64,000 nt of DNA, from NCBI GenBank assembly GCA_036023115.1, contig JAYKKT010000061.1:15688501-15752500 (forward strand), read 5' to 3'. This DNA is from Brasenia schreberi (lineage: Eukaryota > Streptophyta > Magnoliopsida > Nymphaeales > Cabombaceae). Positions within the stretch are counted from its first letter, which is position 1. Every line of letters begins with the position of its first letter. The notes under the pieces are model-generated. The model was not told the DNA's origin and did no database searches. It was given only the letters and a program-made list of their open reading frames with translations. Below, piece by piece: positions 58,041 to 64,000 of the stretch. The translations under genes were made by a program, and so were the position numbers.

Positions 58041-58451
58041 CAGGTCTTCTCTTAGCTCAATCAACTACATAGATGAGGCAATCTTAAACCATTTTTCCTT
58101 GAAGGCTCTTTAACCATTGGAGGAGAATCTTAGAAAACCTCAACCCTTTCAGGAGAATAGAAATATTGAGATAAGGTTACCGAGTTACTGTGCTCCAAAA
58201 GAAGAAAGTACCTAAGCAACAAAACTTGCCAACTCCAAATTCTTGTCAATCTTGCAAGCCGTCAATAATGCCACTAATATATTCTTGGTCGGTTTAGAAG
58301 GTGCATATATTATCAAAGAAAAGATTTGTGATTCAGATGCCCTTCCATATCCCACAGCTCAATCATGCATGGCTAAAGCATGATCTCAGCTTAAGCTTTT
58401 AGTCTTGTCTCATAAACTCAAATAGACGGCAACCGTAGTGATGTGGACCCT
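58041..58451. other. Intergenic left of the LINE
   Basis: No supported gene; it could be intron sequence if fragment C belongs to a larger gene. Confidence 0.4.
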
Positions 58452-58686
58452 ACAACAACAACAACTAAGCCATTTCCCATACTAGATGGGGTCGGTACAT
58501 GGATTCTTTGTTTCCACGGAGCCCTATCATGTGCCATGTTAGCAGTTAACTCACAATAAGCTAGATCATTCTTTATTGATTCTTTCCAACACTTTTGTGA
58601 TCGCCCTCTACCTCTTTTCATACTTTCCAAATTTAGTTTTTGATACTTTCTTACAAGTTCTTTTGATCTTCCTTCTATATGTCCAA
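58452..58686 (-). mobile_element. LINE copy 2 (outer, RTE-type), 3' part with (TTG)n tail
   Basis: On the minus strand it starts at TTGGACATATAGAAGG, follows the C-terminal coding end of copy 1 closely (NLESMKRGRGRSQKCWKES, then [20 protein letters not shown]) and ends in a TTG-repeat tail. It continues the sequence interrupted at 61953: removing copy 1 and one target duplication joins the two halves in register. Confidence 0.85.
58678..58686. repeat. Target-site duplication of LINE copy 1 (left)
   Basis: tatgtccaa, identical to 61953-61961. Confidence 0.85.
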
Positions 58687-58724
58687 CAACAACAACAACA
58701 ACAACAACTAAGCCTTTTCCCATA

Positions 58725-60302
58725 CTAGATGGGGTCGGCTACATGGATTCTTTGTTTCCACAGATCTCTATCGTGTGCCATGTTAGCAGTTAACTCCCAA
58801 TAAGCTAGATCATTTGTTATTGTTTCTTTCCAACACTTTTGTGGTCGTCCTCTACCTCTTTTAATACTTTCCAAATTTAGTTTTTCTAACCTTCTTAGAA
58901 GTTCTTCTTTTGATGTTCTTTCTATATGTCCAAACCATCTTAAACAATGTTCTCTCATTTTATCCTCTATTGGTGTCACTCCTAATTTATTTCTAATAAC
59001 CTCATTATGTATACGGTCTTTTCTTGTATGACCACTCATCCATCTCAACATATTCGTTTCTGTCACAGACATCTTTTGTACATGTTGATGATTAACTGCC
59101 CAACACTCAGAACCATAAAACATGGCAGGCCTAACTGCTGCTCTATAATATTTACCTTTTAATTTTAATGGTATCTTCTTATCACAAAGAATACCTGATG
59201 CTCCTCTCCATTTTAACCAACCAGCATTAATTCTATGTGTAACATCTCCATCAATTCTTCCATCACTTTGAAAAATTGACCCTAGGTATTTAAAACTTTC
59301 CTTTTGGGGAATGCAATGTGTGCCAATTTTAATTTCTATGTCCTCTGAAGTAGCCAAATGATCAAACGTACATTCCATATATTCTGTCTTTATTCTACTA
59401 AGTCGGAGGCCTTTGTTTTCTAATGTTTCTCTCCATAGTTCCAATTTTCTATTAACTTTTTCCTTAGACTCCTCCACTAATACAATGTCATCTCCAAATA
59501 ACATACACCAAGGTACTTCATCTTGAATATGTTTTGTTAACTCATCCATCACCATTATAAATAAGTATGGACTTAAAGTTGATCCTTGATGTAACCCAAT
59601 ATTAACTTCAAAGAAGTTTGTCGTTCCTTCATGAGTCCTCACACATGTTTTTGCACCATCATACATGTCTCTTATAAGGTTAATATATGTCAATGGGATA
59701 CCTCTTTTTTCCATAGTTCTCCAAAGAACCTCCCTCGGTACCCTATCATAAGCTTTTTCTAGATCAATAAATATCATGTGAAGGTCTTTCTTTTTTGCTC
59801 TAAAATGTTCCATAAGACGTCTCAAAAGGTGAATCGCTTCAATAGTAGATCTACCTGGCATAAATCCAAATTGGTTCTCTGTTGTACTTGATACTTGTCT
59901 TAACCTACGTTCGATAATTCTTTCCCATAATTTCATAGTATGACTCATTAACTTGATACCTCGATAATTCGCACAATTTTGAATGTCTCCCTTGTTCTTA
60001 TATACGGGTATAAGTGTACTTGCTCTCCATTCCTCGGGCATCTTTTGGTTTTTCCATATTTCATTAAATAGTCTTGTGAGCCAAGTGATTCCTATTTCTC
60101 CTAGTATTTTCCAAACTTCTATAAGAATATTATCTGGTCCTACCGATTTACCACTCTTCGTATGTTTAAGAGCCTCTTTGACTTCATTCTTTTGAATACG
60201 TCGGTAGAAATTGTGGTTTATATACTTTTCTGACTTGGCTAAATCTCCTAAACTAATACTAACATCTTTATTTTCATTAAAAAGATTATAAAAATAGTTT
60301 TT
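58725..60302 (-). pseudogene. LINE copy 1 reverse transcriptase part of the ORF
   Basis: After the TAG at 60303 the frame is open to 58725. Motifs in order: KSVGPDN (fingers), [19 protein letters not shown] (60041 on), [48 protein letters not shown] (first catalytic Asp), [26 protein letters not shown], where FADD has become FGDD, and [15 protein letters not shown]. The C-terminal part has [16 protein letters not shown] and [12 protein letters not shown]. The relative at 62349-62741 keeps FADD, so the glycine is a change in this copy. Confidence 0.86.
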
Positions 60303-60485
60303 CTATCTATTTCTTATATCATCATTTGCCACTAGAATTTTTTCATCCTCGTCTTTTATGCATCTAACATAATTAAGATCTTTAGTTTTTTTATCTCTAG
60401 CCCTAGCTATCCTAAAAATATCTCTTTCACCCTCTTTTGAGTTGAGTTTTTTATAAGTCCTCCCAAATCTTAGCTTTTGCTTCAC
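60303..60485 (-). pseudogene. LINE copy 1 linker between endonuclease and reverse transcriptase
   Basis: A frameshifted piece (LNSKEGERDIFRIARARDKK) ending at TAG where copy 2 has TGG (Trp) in KNRWKNYFYKLF. It overlaps the end of the endonuclease frame. Confidence 0.83.
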
Positions 60486-61854
60486 TAACGGCCTTTTTGG
60501 CTTCCTTCTTTGCTTTCTTATAAGCTTCTAAAGTTTCACTAGTTTTCTTAGCATAATGTAATTTGTAACATGCCCTCTTTGCCTTGATTTTATTATGTAC
60601 TACTTCACTCCACCACCAAGCTTCTTTTTGTGCCGGTACACCTCCCTTAGATACCCCTAACACATCTTTCGCCACTCTCCTAATATGTATAGCCATATTG
60701 TTCCACATATCAGAGGGTGTGCCAACATAATTCCAAACATCTCCTTGAAGGACTTTCTGTTTAAATATATCTTCTTTCTGGCTTTTGAGGTTCCACCATT
60801 TAGTCCGAATAGCTCGATGCACTCTTTTCTTCTTTGTCCATTTTTTTATTTGTAAATCCATAACTAAAAGTCGATGTTGGGTGGTTAAGCTTTCTCCTGG
60901 AATTACCTTACAATCTTTACAACACGCTCTATCTTTTTTTCTACAAATAAAGTAATCAATTTGTGTTTGTGATAAACCACTCTTATAAGTAATTAAATGT
61001 TCATCTCGTTTTTTGAAGATTGTATTGACTATAAAGAGATCAAATGACATAGCAAAATTTAAAATCTCCCTACCTTCCTCGTTTATATCCCCATAACCAA
61101 AGTTTCCATGAATCCCTTGATATCCTAATGCCTCTTTACCGACATGTCCATTTAAATCTCCTCCTAAACAAATCATCTCCCTTTGTGGAATCTTTTGAAA
61201 CACCTTATTTAACTCTTCCCAAAAAACTGTCTTTATACTATCTTCTAGTCCTACTTGGGGTGCGTAAGCACAAACTATATTCAAAACCTCTACTCCTAAC
61301 ACTAATTTCAATGTCATGATTCGGTCACCATATCGTTGTATGTCTACTACACTCTCCCTTAAATCTTTATTTATGATAATACTAACTCCGTTTCGGGCCT
61401 TTTCTTTACCTGAGTACCATAATTTAAAACCTGTATCCTCTATCTCCTTTGCTTTTTCTCCAACCCATTTTGTCTCTTGTAAACATAGAATATGAATCTT
61501 TCTCCGAATCATAGTATCTACCACCTCTATTAGCTTACCCGATAATGTTATGATATTCCAAGAACCAATACGAATCTTATTATCTAGGACTAGCTTCCTT
61601 ACCCCCCGCATCCGTCCATAATCAAAATGCGGAGACCCTCTCTGAAAAATTTTCACTACATTCGAGCAGCAATGTAGCGGGACTAACTTCTTTACCCACA
61701 CCCGTCCATGATGTGGGAACCCTCTCTGCAATTGATTCACTACATTCGGGCGAAAATGTAGTGGCCCTTGCTTACTTCTTATTGCATTCGGGCTCTGCAG
61801 CACGTCGCTAGGCGGGGACGCCCCAAAGCAATGCTCATAATTTTTGTAATCCAT
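60451..61854 (-). CDS. LINE copy 1 apurinic-type endonuclease and linker (467 codons)
   Basis: ATG at 61854. Residues 31-58 and 59-89 are two copies of a 28-31 residue unit (PLHFRPNVVNQLQRG and PLHCCSNVVKIFQRG; both end in KLV). Residues about 94-330 form the exonuclease-endonuclease-phosphatase fold: GSWNI (N100), LQETKW (E127), GGDLNGHVG (catalytic Asp and Asn), SQTQIDYF and TTQHRLLVMDL (final His). It should nick target DNA to prime reverse transcription. Lysine-rich helices follow (KKTSETLEAYKKAKKEAKKA), and the frame ends by a frameshift at 60451. Confidence 0.87.
   Translation of the reverse strand: MDYKNYEHCFGASPPSDVLQSPNAIRSKQGPLHFRPNVVNQLQRGFPHHGRVWVKKLVPLHCCSNVVKIFQRGSPHFDYGRMRGVRKLVLDNKIRIGSWNIITLSGKLIEVVDTMIRRKIHILCLQETKWVGEKAKEIEDTGFKLWYSGKEKARNGVSIIINKDLRESVVDIQRYGDRIMTLKLVLGVEVLNIVCAYAPQVGLEDSIKTVFWEELNKVFQKIPQREMICLGGDLNGHVGKEALGYQGIHGNFGYGDINEEGREILNFAMSFDLFIVNTIFKKRDEHLITYKSGLSQTQIDYFICRKKDRACCKDCKVIPGESLTTQHRLLVMDLQIKKWTKKKRVHRAIRTKWWNLKSQKEDIFKQKVLQGDVWNYVGTPSDMWNNMAIHIRRVAKDVLGVSKGGVPAQKEAWWWSEVVHNKIKAKRACYKLHYAKKTSETLEAYKKAKKEAKKAVSEAKAKIWEDL
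61588..61764 (-). repeat. 84-bp-spaced duplication at the start of the LINE ORF
   Basis: ccctctctg at 61636 and 61720 and cactacattcg at about 61653 and 61737 mark two units, giving the duplicated peptide ahead of the endonuclease. Confidence 0.8.
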
Positions 61855-61952
61855 GTTGTAGAAATCCGACGAAGTTTTACGCTGGCTGTCGGAAGCCTAA
61901 CACAACCCTCGTCCTAAGCCTGGATAAAGGAGAAGGGTTGTGTCACTCCTAT

Positions 61953-61961
61953 TATGTCCAA
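61953..61961. repeat. Target-site duplication of LINE copy 1 (right)
   Basis: tatgtccaa, identical to 58678-58686. Confidence 0.85.
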
Positions 61962-63300
61962 ACCATCTTAAATGATATTCTCTCATTTTATCCTCTATTG
62001 GTGTCACTCCTAATTTGTTTCTAATAACCTCATTATGTATACGGTCTTTTTTTGTATGACCACTCATCCATCTCAACATTTTCATTTCTGTCACACACAT
62101 CTTTTGTAAATGTTGATCACTAACTGCCCAACACTCAGAACTATAAAACATGGCAGGTCTAATTGCTGCTCTATAATATTTACATTTGAACTTTAATGTG
62201 TGCCAATTTTAATTTCTATGTCCTCTAAAGAAACCAAATGATCAAACTTATATTCCATATATTACGTCTTTGTTCTACTAAGTCGTAGGCCTTTGCTTTC
62301 TAATGTTTCTCTCTATAGTTTTAATTTTCTATTAACTTTTTCCTTAGACTACTCCACTAACACAATGTCATCTGCAAATAACATACACCAAGGTACTTTA
62401 TCTTGAATATGTTTTGTTAACTCATCAATCACCATTATAAATAAGTATGGACTTAAAGTTGATCCTTGATGTAACCCAATATTAACTTCAAAGAAGTTTG
62501 TCATTCCTTCATGAGTCCTCACACATGTTTTTGCACCATTGTACATGTTTCTTATAAGGTTAATGTATGTCAATGAGATACCTATTTTTTCCAAAGTTAT
62601 CCAAAGAAACTCCCTCAATACCCTATCGTAAGCTTTTTCTACATCAATAAATATCATGTGAAGGTCTTTCTTTTTTGCTCTAAAATATTTCATAAGATGT
62701 CTTAAAAGGTGAATCGCTTCAACAATAGATCTGCTTGGCATGAATCCAAATTGGTTCTTTGTTGTACTTATGCTTGTCTTAATCTACGTTCGATAATTCT
62801 TTCCCACAATTACATAGTATGGCTCATTAACTTGATACCTTGATAATTTGCACAACTTTGAATGTCTCCCCTGTTCTTATATATGGGTATAAGTGTACTC
62901 GCTCTCCATTCCTCAAGCATCTTTTGGTTTTCTCATATTTCATTAAATAGTCTTGTGAGCCAAGTGATTCCTCTTTCTCCCAGTATTTTCCAAACTTCTA
63001 TAGGACTATTATCCGGTCCTACCGATTTACCACCCTTCATATGTTTAAGAGCTTCTTTGACTTCATTCTTTTGAATATATCGGTAGAAATTGTGGTTTAT
63101 ATACTTTTCTGATTTGGCTAACTCTCCTAAGCTAATACTAACATCTTTATTTTCATTAAAAAGCTTATAAAAATAGTTTTTCCATCTATTTTTTATATCA
63201 TCATTTGCCACTAAAATTTTTTCATCCTCGTCTTTGATGCATCTAACATAATTAAGATCTTTAGTTTTCTTATCTCTAGCCCTAGCTATCCTAAAAATAT
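61962..63300 (-). pseudogene. LINE copy 2 reverse transcriptase relic
   Basis: 63211-62933: [18 protein letters not shown] and [17 protein letters not shown]. 62741-62349: [45 protein letters not shown] and CMLFADDIVLVE, then a stop. 62151-61962: [13 protein letters not shown] and [16 protein letters not shown]. Frameshifts and stops separate the pieces. Confidence 0.84.
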
Positions 63301-63463
63301 CTCTTTTACCCTCTTTTGAGTTGAGGTTTTTTATATAAATCCTCCCAAATTTTAGTTTTTGCTTTATTGATGGTTTTTTTTTGCTTTCTTCTTTGCTTTC
63401 TTATAAGCCTCTAAAGTTTCACTAGTTTTCTTAGCATAATGTAATTTGTAACATGCCCTCTTT

Positions 63464-64000
63464 CTAAGTCACACAGACACTTCTAAGGGGTGGAGTGTCG
63501 ACCTCGACACTGGTGCGACACCGACACCAACACCGTGTCGGGTGCGGCATGGGAAAAAACAAATTGCAAAAAAAAAAATTGCAAAAATTTTTTTTTTGTA
63601 ACTCACGGTTAAATGGGTCCGGATAATGAAGATTGATTTGTGTATTATGATGAAATTAGTAGTTGTTTATCATTTATATGTTTTGCTTTAATATAAACTT
63701 ATAAAGTTGTGTACTTGCTATTGTAGTTGTATATCATATTAGCTTTAATGATTTTAGGTGCGAACAATTGGTTTCTTATTACTCAATCTGATTGGATTCT
63801 TGACTCCATACTGTATGCCTTTGCACAGAATAATCTTTGTCACCAAACACATTTAAAGACCAGGAACATTACCTGATCAATAGAACAGAAGAGTATGACA
63901 TCACTAGTGGATCCTAGCACAAATACTAGTATATGTTATATCCTACTAAAGATCCCGAAACTCTTTGAATCCATAACTTCAATATTTTGTAGCTCATAAA
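63464..64000. other. Intergenic, right edge
   Basis: A cgacaccgacacc-rich stretch at 63490-63550 and AT-rich sequence. No gene seen. Confidence 0.5.

Larger units (their letters stand above)
58687..61952 (-). mobile_element. LINE copy 1 (inner, RTE-type), near full length, 3.27 kb
   Basis: A short 5' end (minus strand from 61952), one long reading frame with endonuclease and reverse transcriptase, and a (TTG)n tail at 58687-58710. The 9-bp duplication tatgtccaa flanks it. It inserted into an older copy of the same family. Coding is broken by a frameshift near 60451 and a stop at 60301-60303, and the catalytic FADD box is FGDD, so it should not move by itself. RTE-type LINEs with (TTG)n tails are known in plants. 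Confidence 0.87.
61953..63463 (-). mobile_element. LINE copy 2 (outer, RTE-type), 5' part, truncated
   Basis: Runs from the endonuclease-reverse transcriptase linker (63463) to the insertion point of copy 1. The 5' truncation at 63463 is usual for LINEs. Relative to copy 1 it lacks about 110-120 bases near 62195, inside the region after the reverse transcriptase. Confidence 0.85.

Overview
The window is nuclear DNA of a flowering plant (a seed plant at least). The evidence is a spliced type-A cytokinin response regulator with GT-AG introns, plant retrotransposon lineages (Tat-type and chromodomain Ty3/gypsy, Ty1/copia, RTE-type LINE), tRNA-derived SINEs and long AT-rich microsatellites. I cannot name the species. 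It is a gene-poor, transposon-rich region: one convincing host gene (18318-20522, minus strand), one possible broken host gene (about 57.2-58.0 kb), and several layers of mobile elements and their relics.

Layout. 1-6225: an LTR retrotransposon on the minus strand that carries only gag between unusually long LTRs (about 3.7 kb each; the left LTR runs off the window). 6226-8500: non-coding degenerate repeats. 8514-9640: relic of a Tat-type Ty3/gypsy integrase. 9.6-18.3 kb: intergenic, with a SINE that has a perfect 18-bp target duplication (15744-15870) and a MITE-like hairpin (16337-16513). 18318-20626: the response-regulator gene and its TATA box. 20.6-27.1 kb: microsatellites and two more SINEs. 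27.26-30.71 kb: a scrambled chromovirus cluster with four LTR pieces and inverted integrase/chromodomain pieces. 33.5-35.5 kb: a large imperfect tandem duplication. 36712-42887: an old Ty1/copia element on the minus strand with a 5-bp target duplication. 46136-47974: a solo LTR with a 5-bp target duplication. 50479-56408: a second, related Ty1/copia element on the plus strand. 58452-63463: an RTE-type LINE nested inside a second copy of the same family, with a 9-bp target duplication.

How it fits together. The response regulator is the only gene expected to act for the host: it should receive phosphate in the cytokinin His-to-Asp relay and dampen the response. The gag-only element has no enzymes and would depend on an autonomous relative; a Tat-type integrase relic lies 2.3 kb away, but a direct link is not shown. 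Its LTRs differ by only 8 transitions over the 456 bp visible, so it is young. The copia elements, the chromovirus cluster and both LINE copies are interrupted by stops, frameshifts or deletions and are dead as read. No CRISPR, operon, rRNA or canonical tRNA gene was seen.
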